From contig NZ_CANLRP010000054.1 in NCBI RefSeq assembly GCF_947493425.1, forward strand, positions 1 through 45,431: 45,431 nucleotides of DNA, written 5' to 3'. Positions 8,392 through 17,636 of this stretch are shown piece by piece. The position numbers were made by a program, and so were the translations under genes. Under the pieces are notes generated by a model, which was not told the DNA's origin, did not search any database, and saw only the letters and a list, made by a program, of their open reading frames with translations. How positions within the stretch are numbered: the stretch's first letter is position 1; the number at the start of each line of letters is the position of its first letter. This DNA comes from an uncultured Microscilla sp. (GTDB lineage: Bacteria; Bacteroidota; Bacteroidia; Cytophagales; Microscillaceae).

Positions 8392-9909
8392 CTAAAACTC
8401 CAACACCTCAAACTCTACCCTACGGTTTCTTATCCTGCCCTTTTGGGTGTTGTTATCAGCGATAGGTTGGCTTGCACCAAATCCTTTGACCTTGATTCGG
8501 TTACGGGCAATGCCCTTGTTTGCCAGGTAGTTGCGTACACTACGTGCCCTATGCTGCGACAAAAGCTGATTACGGGTGGCTCCCCCCTGGTTGTCGGTGT
8601 GACCGTTCAGTTGAATCACCATTTTTGGGTATTCGTTTAAAGTACGTACCAGGCGGTTAAGCTCGTCGAACGAGGTGCTTTCTATTTTGGAGCTCGATAC
8701 CCCAAAAAATAAATTATTCAACAAAATTTTCACCCCCTTTTCTATTGGGGTCACAAACAAATCTACCTTTATCTCTTTGTAGTTTTTAAGTCCGGTAAGG
8801 TCTATGTTTTCACTAATGGGGTAATACCCTTTTTTGGTAGCAAAGTACCCATACTTATGCCTGGCGGGTAGTGTTACTTCATAGTTGCCGCTTTTTGGGT
8901 CAGACGATGACACCCCTACCTCGGTATTTTTGGCAAGATGACGGTAAGAAATAGCAGTACCTATGGGCTTTTTTGTTTTGGCATCGAGCACCCTTCCAGT
9001 GATCAATACTACGGGGGTTGGTCGCAGTTTTTCGTGCAGTTTTACCCTAAAAATTTCTCGGTTTCGACGGCGACTTTCGCGGTGAAAATAAGCATATTCG
9101 CCCGAAGCAGGTAAATACAAACCACTCTCGCTCTCCTGGGTGTTGATAGAGGGTCCCAGGTTGAGCGGGGTAGACCATTTTTGCCAGCTATCGTCAAGTC
9201 GACGACTCAGGTACAAATCGCTGCCCCCAAAGCCCGGATGCCCTACAGAGGCAAAATAAAGGGTCACATTATCGGGCGCCAAAAAAGCTATAGACTCAAT
9301 CGCTTTGGTATTAATGGTGGCTCCCAAAGACTTAGGCTCGCTCCAGGAACCATCGGGCGCTTTAAACAATACAAAAATATCTCCTTTGCGTGAAATCAGC
9401 ATTGTCTGAAGATCATTGCCTACAAAGATATTTTCTCCCTTAGCGTTCTTTCTTGTCTTGTGCCGATAGAAGTTTTCGGGGGTTGTCCAGCCATCGGTGG
9501 TGCGTTTTGACACCTTTACTCCAGTATACCCTTTGGGTGCTCCCCAAACAATGAGGGTATTATTATTAGGCGCATTGACCAAGCTCCGGTAGCCTTCGTT
9601 AACGGGTTTGCCCAGGTTTTTTGCCAATGACCAAACTCCTCCTGCTGCCATAGTAGCGTACCAAATATCCTGATCACGCTTGTCATATTTGTATTCTGTG
9701 TTTCCGGGGTGCCCTTCACGGGTAAAGTACAAAATCTTACCATCGGGTGAAATCACTGGGTAAGACTCATCACTTTTTGAGTTGACGTTTTCTCCCAAAT
9801 CTTCAGCCTTATAATACTCGATGTTTTTCAGATAATTAATATCATCATTTTGGGCAAGCGTAGGCAAGCACGCCATCACCGCCCATAAGATACATAATAG
9901 CTTTTTCAT
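8392..9909 (-). CDS. PD40 beta-propeller / OmpA-family protein
   Basis: The product is 505 residues. Signal peptide MKKLLCILWAVMACLPTLAQ. Residues about 40-300 hold WD40-like PD40 repeats (YPVISPDGKILYFTR, IAFLAPDNVTLYFAS with GGSDLYLS, SGLYLPASGEYAYFH). A carboxypeptidase-regulatory-like beta sandwich follows (ITGRVLDAKTKKPIG). The C-terminus is an OmpA_C domain (LNGHTDNQGG, LSQHRARSVRNYL, KVKGFGASQPIADN, NRRVEF). This is the layout of the large PD40-OmpA proteins found near gliding/type IX secretion components, but no such neighbour is here. I chose the start at MKKLL because the upstream 39 codons are not signal-like. It probably bridges the outer membrane and peptidoglycan. Confidence 0.9.
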   Translation of the reverse strand: MKKLLCILWAVMACLPTLAQNDDINYLKNIEYYKAEDLGENVNSKSDESYPVISPDGKILYFTREGHPGNTEYKYDKRDQDIWYATMAAGGVWSLAKNLGKPVNEGYRSLVNAPNNNTLIVWGAPKGYTGVKVSKRTTDGWTTPENFYRHKTRKNAKGENIFVGNDLQTMLISRKGDIFVLFKAPDGSWSEPKSLGATINTKAIESIAFLAPDNVTLYFASVGHPGFGGSDLYLSRRLDDSWQKWSTPLNLGPSINTQESESGLYLPASGEYAYFHRESRRRNREIFRVKLHEKLRPTPVVLITGRVLDAKTKKPIGTAISYRHLAKNTEVGVSSSDPKSGNYEVTLPARHKYGYFATKKGYYPISENIDLTGLKNYKEIKVDLFVTPIEKGVKILLNNLFFGVSSSKIESTSFDELNRLVRTLNEYPKMVIQLNGHTDNQGGATRNQLLSQHRARSVRNYLANKGIARNRIKVKGFGASQPIADNNTQKGRIRNRRVEFEVLEF

Positions 9910-10200
9910 TGTTGTTAGCTTTAAAATTCTGGGTGAAGATAGGGTGTTCAAGTCATAAAGCCAACTCTCCGATTCACCTTTAAAAAGGGCCAGACGAAAA
10001 CTCACCCCAAAAAACACTGCTATCATTCACAATGAAGTGCAGCCTATACTTATGAAAGACACAACATTATGCCCAACAAAGGAAAAGTACAATTATATCG
10101 AGGTTATGCCTAGAAATCATCATCAAACTAGCCCATATCGTTTGATCTAACAATGGACTTTGCTAAACTTGCCTTCTAAAACAAACAAAACAGTAAGCAA

Positions 10201-10707
10201 ATGTTGATGAGTAGGTGGAAAAAACTGAAGGTAATGGTGGCCATTGTATTGATTCTACTAATTGGTGGCATTATTTTATTTCCTTTTGTGTTTACCTTCA
10301 TTATTATTGGGGGGACTTTGCGCCTCATTCGAAACCAACGCGCCAGTAATGCTTACCAAAGTTATATAAAAAGTTTGGAAGGTAAAGACTTTTTTTGTTA
10401 TAACAACCGCGAAAAAGGACGAAGGTATATCGAACATGAAATATTGCCCACCTTGCCCCCCCAAGTAGAAGTGCTCTATCTACAAGGCAGGCGCATTGAT
10501 AGCCAGCAACCCTACAATGGGCAACACTTACTCAAAACCTTTCACAATTTTGATCATTTCACCCAGTTTCCTCATTTATTAAAAATAAGAAATGGTCAAG
10601 CCATTAGTTGTTCGCTATTCCATGAATTGTTTGAGTGTCTTGATAAAGAGGGCAATAAAGACACAATGTTAGATAAGATTCAACATTTTTTTGCGCAAGA
10701 AGCATAA
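10201..10707 (+). CDS. single-pass membrane protein of unknown function
   Basis: The product is 168 residues. Basic residues (SRWKKLK) precede a long hydrophobic helix at about 11-40, then a soluble domain of about 125 residues with a histidine- and phenylalanine-rich part (LLKTFHNFDHFTQFPHLL). I do not recognise the family. A second ATG two codons in is equally possible. Upstream are 174 bp of divergent promoter region shared with the PD40-OmpA gene. A terminator follows immediately. Confidence 0.7.
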   Translation: MLMSRWKKLKVMVAIVLILLIGGIILFPFVFTFIIIGGTLRLIRNQRASNAYQSYIKSLEGKDFFCYNNREKGRRYIEHEILPTLPPQVEVLYLQGRRIDSQQPYNGQHLLKTFHNFDHFTQFPHLLKIRNGQAISCSLFHELFECLDKEGNKDTMLDKIQHFFAQEA

Positions 10708-10711
10708 AAAA

Positions 10712-10738
10712 AGCCGATTAGTATAACACCAATCGGCT
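10712..10738. terminator. bidirectional Rho-independent terminator
   Basis: The 8-bp stem AGCCGATT / AATCGGCT with an 11-base loop is preceded by a run of A and followed by TGCAAATTTTTC. It sits between the convergent genes ending at 10707 and 10763, so it can serve both. Confidence 0.8.
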
Positions 10739-10762
10739 TGCAAATTTTTCAATAAAAAGTGA

Positions 10763-11212
10763 TTATTTTACCCGGTACCAATACTGAGTACGACCTACAT
10801 AACGAGTCCCAATAAAACCTCTTACCTTAAGTTTGTCTTTGCCTTTGAGCGTAATATAACAACGGTAAGACTTGCCTTTATTTGGGTCAAAGATGCTGCC
10901 TCCATTGTATTCGTCATCATCTTTTGCCAATCCTTTTAAAATCAACATTCCCAATACTTTTTGACCTTTTTTTCCAAAGCCATTGTACTTTTCGGGACAC
11001 TTGCTACAAGTAGCATCGCGTTTTTTAGGATCAAGAATTTTTACTACTCTTCCAAAAACAACCCCGCTTTTATTTTTGTATATTTTTACATGAGATTTGG
11101 CTTTACCTGTTTCGTCGTCAATGGTTTTCCATGTTCCCACCACATCTTGAGAGAATGCCTGGGTGCTCACAAAAAAAAGAGCGGCTAACAAAAATGTCGC
11201 GCTTAATTTCAT
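10763..11212 (-). CDS. DUF2147 family exported protein
   Basis: The product is 149 residues. Signal peptide MKLSATFLLAALFFVSTQAFS. The mature part starts DVVGTWKTIDDETGKAKS, the classical DUF2147 opening (V-G-W-T-D--TGK-KS-V-I). It goes on with GVVFGRVVKI, a CSKCP pair that is probably a disulfide or metal site, GMLILKGL, and the GGSIFDPNKGKSYRCYI and RGFIG blocks. Length and motif order fit the family well. The function of DUF2147 is not established; a small periplasmic beta-barrel binding a ligand is likely. Confidence 0.9.
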   Translation of the reverse strand: MKLSATFLLAALFFVSTQAFSQDVVGTWKTIDDETGKAKSHVKIYKNKSGVVFGRVVKILDPKKRDATCSKCPEKYNGFGKKGQKVLGMLILKGLAKDDDEYNGGSIFDPNKGKSYRCYITLKGKDKLKVRGFIGTRYVGRTQYWYRVK

Positions 11213-11558
11213 ATTTTTCTGGGTTTTAATATAGTGTGTTAGACAATGTGTTTACAATTGGTTTTTTAATGACCAACAGTCAAACGTAATAATTTTTCTG
11301 ATACAATAACGGCGTTGAATTATTTTTATGCAAAAATATTCATAATTTTTAACTGCTACTTACAAGAAATAGTCCGATAAAAAACCTTGAATACTAAATA
11401 ATGCTACAAACACTGCATAAAGTACTATAAACTACCGAGTGGGTCTTTTGTTTAAAACTAGTAAAAAGGTGTTTTTTTTATGTAATATTCAGTAGTAATT
11501 AGGGCGCATAACCACACATTTTTTACCCAATCGCAGTAAATTTTACAAGAAGATAAAG
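11213..11558. other. 346-bp gap without a gene
   Basis: AT-rich spacer between two minus-strand genes. The short string AGTCAAACGTAAT at about 11279 also occurs in the stem-loop after tsaD (23554), which is probably chance. I see no hairpin, repeat or clear promoter here. Confidence 0.4.
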
Positions 11559-12890
11559 CTACTTTTTCCTGCGACGTTTTCTTTTTTTGTACCTCGGAGA
11601 CGTGAGCTTCATGTGAAACCTCTTTTTTTTGATTTTCACCAAGGTGTTGCCCACCTCTACCTCTTCACCATTGCGTAGTTTGGTTTGCATTTCAATTATG
11701 TCCTGGTCTATAGTATGCAGCGAACCATTGGTATAATAAGCCAACAATATATAATCAGGCATCATCTCTTTACCGCATAAGATCACCCTTATTGGACGTT
11801 TAAGCCGCACAAGTTCTTTGAGGAGTGGGTAGTCACGTATTTGCGAGCTGGCATCGGCAATCAGAATCACCTCTTTGCAATCGGGAAACCTTCGAATGCC
11901 CTTTATAAGTGCTTCTATGTCGTTTTCGGGGGTATCGTCGCCTTTGCCGCTTTTTTCTGCCTTATGCATGGCACCTATTACCACATCCAGGCTTTGCGCA
12001 CTGGCATAATGCAAACCTCCGGTGTGTCCCATCACCTTTTCGCCCAGCGTTTTACCGTCTCCATCGTTGAAAAACACAAAGCTTCTTAAGCGGTTTTTTT
12101 GTTGATGAAAAACCTCCATCCACACCAGCAACTGTGCCCCATGATGGTACATGCTACCCGTCCAGTCTACCACCACCAGCATACTGTCCCATCGGTTACG
12201 CTCAAATACCTTAAACACTGTCGAGTCTTCAGGCAAGTATTTTTGTTGGGCAATTTGGTAAAATGTACGAGGGTGGCTATAATCAATATTTTGTGCATCG
12301 AGCAAAGGCAAGTTGGTGAAGTCATACTTGGGGTTGGCTACAACAGGCACAGTATCAGGCTTGAGCACCAACTCAGGATTGTCGCTACCAATGTCGACCA
12401 AGGGGGCGTTGATGGTATCTTTGAGTGGATAAAAATAAACTACCAAGCCGTGAAAAAGCTGGTAAGCTTCAGCATAGGTATTGCAGCTATTTTGGCCAAA
12501 GTGCCTCCAGGCTATCTCTGAATCCTGTATTTTGAGAGGCAAATACTGCTGTAGGTTTGCAAGTCGCTTGCGGTTGAGTGTATCAAAAGACCGTTTTTTG
12601 GGAAATTGGGTATACACCAGGTCAATGGCAAATATCTTTTGCTTACGCAACCTTGCCAATGCTTTGGGGTTGATCGCCTCAAACTTGTCAAACGCCATGC
12701 GAAGTTTGATATAACCAGTGTCTACTTTAGGAAACTGGTATTTTTCTATTTGAAACTTTTGGGTACGCTGTAAAATTTCGTCTATTGCTTCACTGTTAAC
12801 AGGTGGGGTTTGTGCCCCAGCCATTAAAGGAAAAACTACCCAAAGGGTTATTAATTTTATAATGTGTTTAAAACCTTGAAGGTGCCCCAT
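11559..12890 (-). CDS. exported von Willebrand A-like protein
   Basis: The product is 443 residues. Signal peptide to about residue 26 (LMAGAQ). The N-terminal half is unknown and contains C136. The second half is a vWA-like domain: MLVVVDWTGSMYHHG gives the MIDAS motif as D-x-T-G-S (residues 242-246), GDDTPENDIEAL supplies the middle threonine, and EVILIADASS supplies the late aspartate. A metal-ion-dependent adhesion or protein-binding role follows from the fold. The C-terminus ends in a very basic tail (KKRKRRRKK). The unrelated TamB protein also ends in a lysine-rich run. No MoxR or other vWA partner lies nearby. Confidence 0.72.
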   Translation of the reverse strand: MGHLQGFKHIIKLITLWVVFPLMAGAQTPPVNSEAIDEILQRTQKFQIEKYQFPKVDTGYIKLRMAFDKFEAINPKALARLRKQKIFAIDLVYTQFPKKRSFDTLNRKRLANLQQYLPLKIQDSEIAWRHFGQNSCNTYAEAYQLFHGLVVYFYPLKDTINAPLVDIGSDNPELVLKPDTVPVVANPKYDFTNLPLLDAQNIDYSHPRTFYQIAQQKYLPEDSTVFKVFERNRWDSMLVVVDWTGSMYHHGAQLLVWMEVFHQQKNRLRSFVFFNDGDGKTLGEKVMGHTGGLHYASAQSLDVVIGAMHKAEKSGKGDDTPENDIEALIKGIRRFPDCKEVILIADASSQIRDYPLLKELVRLKRPIRVILCGKEMMPDYILLAYYTNGSLHTIDQDIIEMQTKLRNGEEVEVGNTLVKIKKKRFHMKLTSPRYKKRKRRRKK

Positions 12891-12918
12891 TGAGTAGAGT
12901 TATTGATTGGTTACGTGG

Positions 12919-13345
12919 AACTTGTTTAAGGTTTAGCTTCGCTGAGCTTGCCCTAAAGGGCTGCGGTTCTCCAAATGATTCAAAACTAGCTTTTTGCTAT
13001 CAAAGCATAAACCGTAAACAAGTTCATTAATATAAATAATCTTTAGCACTTATAAAAGAAATAGCTAAGGCTTAGACAACTTATATAACTATACCTGTGC
13101 AAAGCTCGTTACTGGAGAGCCATTGCTTTAACAAAGTGAATTTTACTCTGGCAGGTTTGTTTTAAATATCGAACAGGTTTATCTTGTTAGTTGTTTTTAA
13201 ATGAATATGAACAACTTATGGACGTTACGCTGCTGTGGTAAAGTATACCCATTTTAATTATTGAGAACTTTATTAAAAGCGCTTGGCTTTGCTGAGCTCC
13301 TCCAAGGTAAAAACCTGTCTCATTTACTTTGTACACGTGGCGTAA
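12919..13345. repeat. gene-free stretch with two nested inverted repeats
   Basis: AACTTGTTTAAGGTTTA (12919-12935) pairs with TAAACCGTAAACAAGTT (13008-13024), 16 of 17 bases, and encloses a GC-richer loop with short AGCT/GCTGAGC hairpins. A weaker pair, GTTACGC near 13217 and GCGTAAC near 13335, brackets the second half. It resembles the pair at 8122/8256. No coding frame in 12891-13400 looks real. Confidence 0.5.
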
Positions 13346-13400
13346 CTTAAGTAAATAACAATCAACAAGAGGAATTTGTTGAACTATACATGAAGTGTGA

Positions 13401-13913
13401 ATGAATGCAATAAAATACGAGAAATGGGAAAGTTTTCGTCGTTTGGTGCTCAGCTATTTTAACCATTTGGGCAGGGCAGGCGATATAGAGTTGCTGCGCG
13501 AACCCAACGCCCAACAGTTGTACGCACTCAGAGCCTACCAAACTCCTGAGGGTTCTTTTATTAAAAAAATGACTTGGGACAGTGGTAAAGACTTTCAGAA
13601 TTTTCAACAGGCCAACCTTTCAGGACAAATGAATTTACACGACTTTGCTCCTACCATTACCACCCAAACTTATTTGTTGGCACCAGATAGTTTTAGAGAA
13701 CTCAACGAACATACCCAAGGGCTTGCCTTTACGATGCCTTTGCCACCTAAGCCCGAATTAATCATTCGTGATGGTACTTATCACGAACTGCGCCTGCACC
13801 ACTACAGTGGTCATATCTCGCTCAAGTGGCACTCAGACTTACCCGAAGAGTGGTATATGCTCCAGCCGGTAATAGATAAGTTTCAAGCACTCGACATAGA
13901 GTTTTTTGTCTAA
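13401..13913 (+). CDS. unknown protein paired with the NTase-RNA ligase gene
   Basis: The product is 170 residues, soluble, with no signal or membrane segment. It begins with a helical part (YEKWESFRRLVLSYFNHLGRAGDIELL). The centre carries FIKKMTWDSGKDFQNFQ and the C-terminal half carries YHELRLHHYSGHISLKWH, rich in histidine. I do not recognise any family. The frame ends 33 bp before the start of the NTase-RNA ligase gene on the same strand, so the two very likely form one transcript. A role linked to the ligase (RNA recognition, end processing or control) is inference from position only. Confidence 0.75.
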   Translation: MNAIKYEKWESFRRLVLSYFNHLGRAGDIELLREPNAQQLYALRAYQTPEGSFIKKMTWDSGKDFQNFQQANLSGQMNLHDFAPTITTQTYLLAPDSFRELNEHTQGLAFTMPLPPKPELIIRDGTYHELRLHHYSGHISLKWHSDLPEEWYMLQPVIDKFQALDIEFFV

Positions 13914-13946
13914 TGTTATACGGTCAAAGAAGATAAAATCCCCCCC

Positions 13947-16046
13947 ATGCCCATTCAACAACTACAACAAATAGCCCAACAATCTGTGTATACCCCCGCC
14001 GAACTGTTGCAACTGCACGTGTTCGAGGGTATCATTCGGCGAGTTGCCATGACTGAGTTTAGCCAAACACTGGTGCTACGGGGAGGAATGATGTCGCGGC
14101 ACTGGTATGCACCGGGTAAATGGATGCCAAGCGATATTGATTTTATGGTGCCAACCCCAATAGCGGCTGAGGCAATGGAAGAGGCCTGGCGGCACATCTT
14201 AAGCCAGGTACCTGCTCCTGACGACCAGGTTCGTTTTTTAACTAAAGACCTACATAGTGAGGTAACTTGGGCTGAAGCCAAAGATCCAGGCTTACGTGTT
14301 TTTGTTCAGGCAGAAGTAGCCCAGCAGGATTCTCTGCTGAGCACCCAAATAGACATTAGTTACGCCGATCCGGTAGTACCTGCTGCCACCGTTCGTGCTT
14401 ATACTACTGTGTTGGCAATACCTGCACTCCCGCAACTAAAAATGGTACACCGAGAAACCTCGGCAGGTTGGAAATTTTACGGTTTGTTTGAGCGCAAACG
14501 TGATAAATGGCGTCCCAAAGATTTGTTTGGCTTGTATTGGTTGCTTACTCATAATGACCTAAACCTTGCCCAGGTGATGGCATCTTTTCGGGAGACTTCA
14601 GTAGAGCGGGGCACTCCCCTAGGAATGGCGGCTCGTTTTTTTGAGGGCACTTTTGCCCGTGGTAAGGGTAGCCAACGCCTATGGCGGGGCTTTTGTCGAA
14701 CACACCCTAGCTTTGACTTGCCCGAAAAAGTAGAAGAAGTAGTGCAAACCATCCGCCAGCAGTTAGCGCCACATTTCAAACAGTTGCTTCATACCCATAG
14801 CCACATGGTAGCTCTGGGCGAGCGGGGATTCCCCTTGATCAAACACCTCCAGGATGTATTGCCTGCCATTGCCGAACGCGACGAGTTTCAGGTATATACG
14901 CGTGATAGTTACCAAATAGTAGACTATAAAAATCAACTCAAGTATTCGTTTTTGCCCGTAGCTCAGGCAATGCACCCATCGGTGGCCAGTATTTATGCGC
15001 TCCGCCGCGAGTGTCGGGGGCTTATTTTCAACAAAAGGGGCGAGTTGGTACACCGCAAGTTGCACAAGTTTTTTAGAATAGACGAAAATGAAGAGAGTCG
15101 TCTGACCAATATTGACTGGACACACCCTTGCCTGGTACTTGAAAAACTAGACGGCTCGCTGGTGGCGCCTATAGTATGGCAAGGAACCCTGCGCTGGACT
15201 ACCCGCAAAGGATTATCTACGATTGCTGATCAGGCAGGGGCTTTCGCCGAAAGGCAACAAAAAAACGGGGCAACTACTGGCTACCTACCTATGGTGCAGG
15301 CACTGCTCAAGGCGGGCTGGACTCCTTGCTTTGAGTGGTGTAGCCGCCAACATCCCATCGTGCTCGACCACCCCAACGACCGCCTGGTATTGACTGCAGT
15401 GCGTCATAATACCACAGGGCATTACCTCAACTTTGACACCATGGTGGCACTTGCCCAACGGCACCAAGTAGCATATATCAAACAGGTAGGCATTTTGACA
15501 AATGTTGAGGAAGCGCAACGTTTTATAGAGGCTGCCACCACAGAACGACAGGGCGAAGGGTATATTCTGCGTTTTCCGGATGACAGGTTTTATAAGGTAA
15601 AAAACAAATGGTACCAAAAACTACATCAACTCGTGGCACACGAAAGCAACGAAGTTTATATTTGGCAAGCAACCCTTAAGGGTGAAATAGCCGATATGCT
15701 GGCAGGGGTCGCTCCTGGCTTGCGCCCCAATATTCAAGCGTTTTCAAATACATTGGCGACAGCCGTTCAACACTTAACCCAATGGCTACAAGACTTTGTA
15801 ATGGGGGCAAACGAGGCCATCAGCAAGGCTACCCACACCCCCATCGAAGCCAACAAATTGTTTGCCTTGAGCTACGCCCGTCGTCAAAATAATCTGCGAG
15901 AGAGTTTGGCTTTTAAAGGATGGCACGCTTACCAAACCCATGGCAAAGCCACCAATTTTGCCGAAATTGTCACCGAAATTTTACTGGCACACTGTCAAAC
16001 CCGACAACGCTTGCAACGCATAAGAAGAAAAGTGCTGGAAGGATAG
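13947..16046 (+). CDS. fusion of AbiEii-type nucleotidyltransferase and T4 Rnl1-type RNA ligase
   Basis: The product is 699 residues, cytoplasmic. Residues about 25-280 look like the AbiEii/MenT nucleotidyltransferase family: LVLRGG (G46-G47), SDIDF (D63, D65), QIDIS (D136), K165, then ERKRDKWRPKDLFGLYWLL (K191, D192), the family's conserved lysine/Asp end. Residues about 310-690 are an Rnl1-type ATP-dependent RNA ligase with every nucleotidyltransferase motif: RECRGLIF (354-361), motif I KLDG with the AMP-accepting K400, TTRKG, motif III FEW, motif IV EGYILRF (E537), motif V YKVK (K550, K552). Both halves look active. AbiEii relatives add nucleotides to tRNA ends; Rnl1 seals broken tRNA loops. 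A combined RNA end-modifying and sealing enzyme is my inference. Confidence 0.85.
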   Translation: MPIQQLQQIAQQSVYTPAELLQLHVFEGIIRRVAMTEFSQTLVLRGGMMSRHWYAPGKWMPSDIDFMVPTPIAAEAMEEAWRHILSQVPAPDDQVRFLTKDLHSEVTWAEAKDPGLRVFVQAEVAQQDSLLSTQIDISYADPVVPAATVRAYTTVLAIPALPQLKMVHRETSAGWKFYGLFERKRDKWRPKDLFGLYWLLTHNDLNLAQVMASFRETSVERGTPLGMAARFFEGTFARGKGSQRLWRGFCRTHPSFDLPEKVEEVVQTIRQQLAPHFKQLLHTHSHMVALGERGFPLIKHLQDVLPAIAERDEFQVYTRDSYQIVDYKNQLKYSFLPVAQAMHPSVASIYALRRECRGLIFNKRGELVHRKLHKFFRIDENEESRLTNIDWTHPCLVLEKLDGSLVAPIVWQGTLRWTTRKGLSTIADQAGAFAERQQKNGATTGYLPMVQALLKAGWTPCFEWCSRQHPIVLDHPNDRLVLTAVRHNTTGHYLNFDTMVALAQRHQVAYIKQVGILTNVEEAQRFIEAATTERQGEGYILRFPDDRFYKVKNKWYQKLHQLVAHESNEVYIWQATLKGEIADMLAGVAPGLRPNIQAFSNTLATAVQHLTQWLQDFVMGANEAISKATHTPIEANKLFALSYARRQNNLRESLAFKGWHAYQTHGKATNFAEIVTEILLAHCQTRQRLQRIRRKVLEG

Positions 16047-16054
16047 TTTTGTTG

Positions 16055-17398
16055 TTAGGCCGTTACCTCTTTGTTCAAACCCGCTTTGTAAGTATCCAGG
16101 GCGCGCTGTCTGGCAAACTTGTGCTCTACCATAGGCGCAGGGTAACGCGACAGCTCAAACTCAGGCACCCATTGCCTGATATACTGGCGTTGCTTGTCAA
16201 ACTTTTCGGTTTGGGCATAAGGATTAAATACCCTGAAATAAGGGGCAGCATCGCAACCTGAGCCTGCCGCCCACTGCCACCCTCCGTTATTTGCCGAAAG
16301 GTCATAGTCAAGCAATTTTTTGGCAAAGTACGCCTCTCCCCATCTCCAGTCTATTAACAAATGTTTGGTCAAAAAGCTCGCTGTAATCATACGTACCCTG
16401 TTGTGCATAAAACCAGTGGTGTTCAACTCGCGCATGCCAGCGTCTACTATAGGATAGCCCGTGGTTCCCTCACACCAACGCTTAAACTCATCGGGGTTGT
16501 TTCGCCATTGAATGCGATCGTAAGCAGGTTTAAACGATTGTTTGACTACGTGTGGAAAGTTGTATAGAATCATCATATAAAACTCCCGCCAAATCAACTC
16601 ATTGAGCCAGGTATCACTGTATTTTTGGGCAGCCTTTACTATTTTGCGAATACTTACGGTACCAAAACGCAAGTGCACACTGAGGCGGCTGGTACCTTGT
16701 ACTGCCGGAAAGTCGCGGTTTTGCTGGTAGTCAATCACCAACTGTTTTTTGATAGTTTTGGGCGGAAAATTCTTGTTTACATCCACAAACCCTGTTTTTT
16801 CTAAGGGCATCAGAGGTAATTGCGGGCTTAACTTAAGCAGATTTTGGGCGTATGATGCTATCAAACGTTCTTGTAGGTGGGCATCGGTCAGGTGGTGCTT
16901 CCATTTTTTGCTGTAAGGTGTAAACACTGTATAGGGTTTGTCGGCATTGGTCAGTACTTCTTGCTTTTCAAAAATCACCTGATCTTTGAAACTACGCCAG
17001 GCAATGCCCACATTTGAAAGTGTTTGCTGTACTTTTTCATCGCGTTGCCGAGCATAGGGTTCATAGTCATGGTTGGTATAAACCGATTTTACCCGATAGG
17101 TTTTGCCGTTGAGGGTTATACCGACTTGCGCCAATTGCTCAAATACTTGTTCGGGATAGTCGTAGTACACCTTTAGGCTGCTTTGGTGATCATCGACAAG
17201 CGATTGTTGTATTTGCTGCAATGCATCATAAATGTAAGCAACCCGAAGGTCTTTTTTATCTTCGAGATCATCTAAAATGTGGCGATCAAAAATGAAAATG
17301 GGCAGTACATTTTGTTCGTTTTTCAATGCTTCATATAAACCCGTATTGTCGTGCAACCTTAAGTCGCGGCGAAACCAAAAAACAGTGATTGAATTCAT
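16055..17398 (-). CDS. phrB: deoxyribodipyrimidine (CPD) photolyase, class I
   Basis: The product is 447 residues. The N-terminal Rossmann antenna domain opens TVFWFRRDLRLHDNTGL; the FAD domain has TSRLSVHLRFGTVS, WREFYMMIL, TGYPIVDAGMRELNTTGFMHNR and NNGGWQWAAGSGCDAAPYFRVFNP. W298, W351 and W374 have the same spacing as the E. coli electron-transfer triad (306/359/382), so light-driven FAD reduction should work. Use of blue light to split cyclobutane pyrimidine dimers follows from the family; a cryptochrome role is less likely. The start at 17398 is chosen because MNSITVFWFRRDLR is the canonical N-terminus; 21 upstream codons are discarded. It converges on the RNA ligase gene with an 8-bp gap. 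Confidence 0.95.
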   Translation of the reverse strand: MNSITVFWFRRDLRLHDNTGLYEALKNEQNVLPIFIFDRHILDDLEDKKDLRVAYIYDALQQIQQSLVDDHQSSLKVYYDYPEQVFEQLAQVGITLNGKTYRVKSVYTNHDYEPYARQRDEKVQQTLSNVGIAWRSFKDQVIFEKQEVLTNADKPYTVFTPYSKKWKHHLTDAHLQERLIASYAQNLLKLSPQLPLMPLEKTGFVDVNKNFPPKTIKKQLVIDYQQNRDFPAVQGTSRLSVHLRFGTVSIRKIVKAAQKYSDTWLNELIWREFYMMILYNFPHVVKQSFKPAYDRIQWRNNPDEFKRWCEGTTGYPIVDAGMRELNTTGFMHNRVRMITASFLTKHLLIDWRWGEAYFAKKLLDYDLSANNGGWQWAAGSGCDAAPYFRVFNPYAQTEKFDKQRQYIRQWVPEFELSRYPAPMVEHKFARQRALDTYKAGLNKEVTA

Positions 17399-17542
17399 GC
17401 AGAAGAAATTCTTTAGGAATGTGTCAAATTGATATTGATTTACACAAAACCTCTCCACCACTAAATTGTTTTCATAAATCAGTGATTGGTACCTTTTTTA
17501 GTAAAATGGAAAAAATAAAGTAATCCAAAAGAAGGCAGTATC

Positions 17543-17636
17543 TGTTTGTTGGACGATGAAAAAAATCTTTGCGTAGCCTTAGCTACGGAACTATTTTTTG
17601 AAGAAGTACAACGGTCAGAGACGAAATTCAGTGGAT
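17543..17636 (+). repeat. dispersed hairpin repeat family R2, copy B
   Basis: It shares the layout of the copies at 6124 and 45326: a TGTTTG-TTGGACG opening, an A-rich arm, GCGTAGCCTTAGCTACG, a T-rich arm ending TTTTTTGAAG, then GGTCAGAGACG. It ends just before TATTTTTG at 17641-17648, again a TAnnTTTG-like box, here pointing antisense into the 3' end of the TamB gene. Confidence 0.65.

Noticed and set aside
8359..8640. 93-codon plus-strand frame at the end of the PD40-OmpA gene
   Set aside because: Antisense to the OmpA_C domain.
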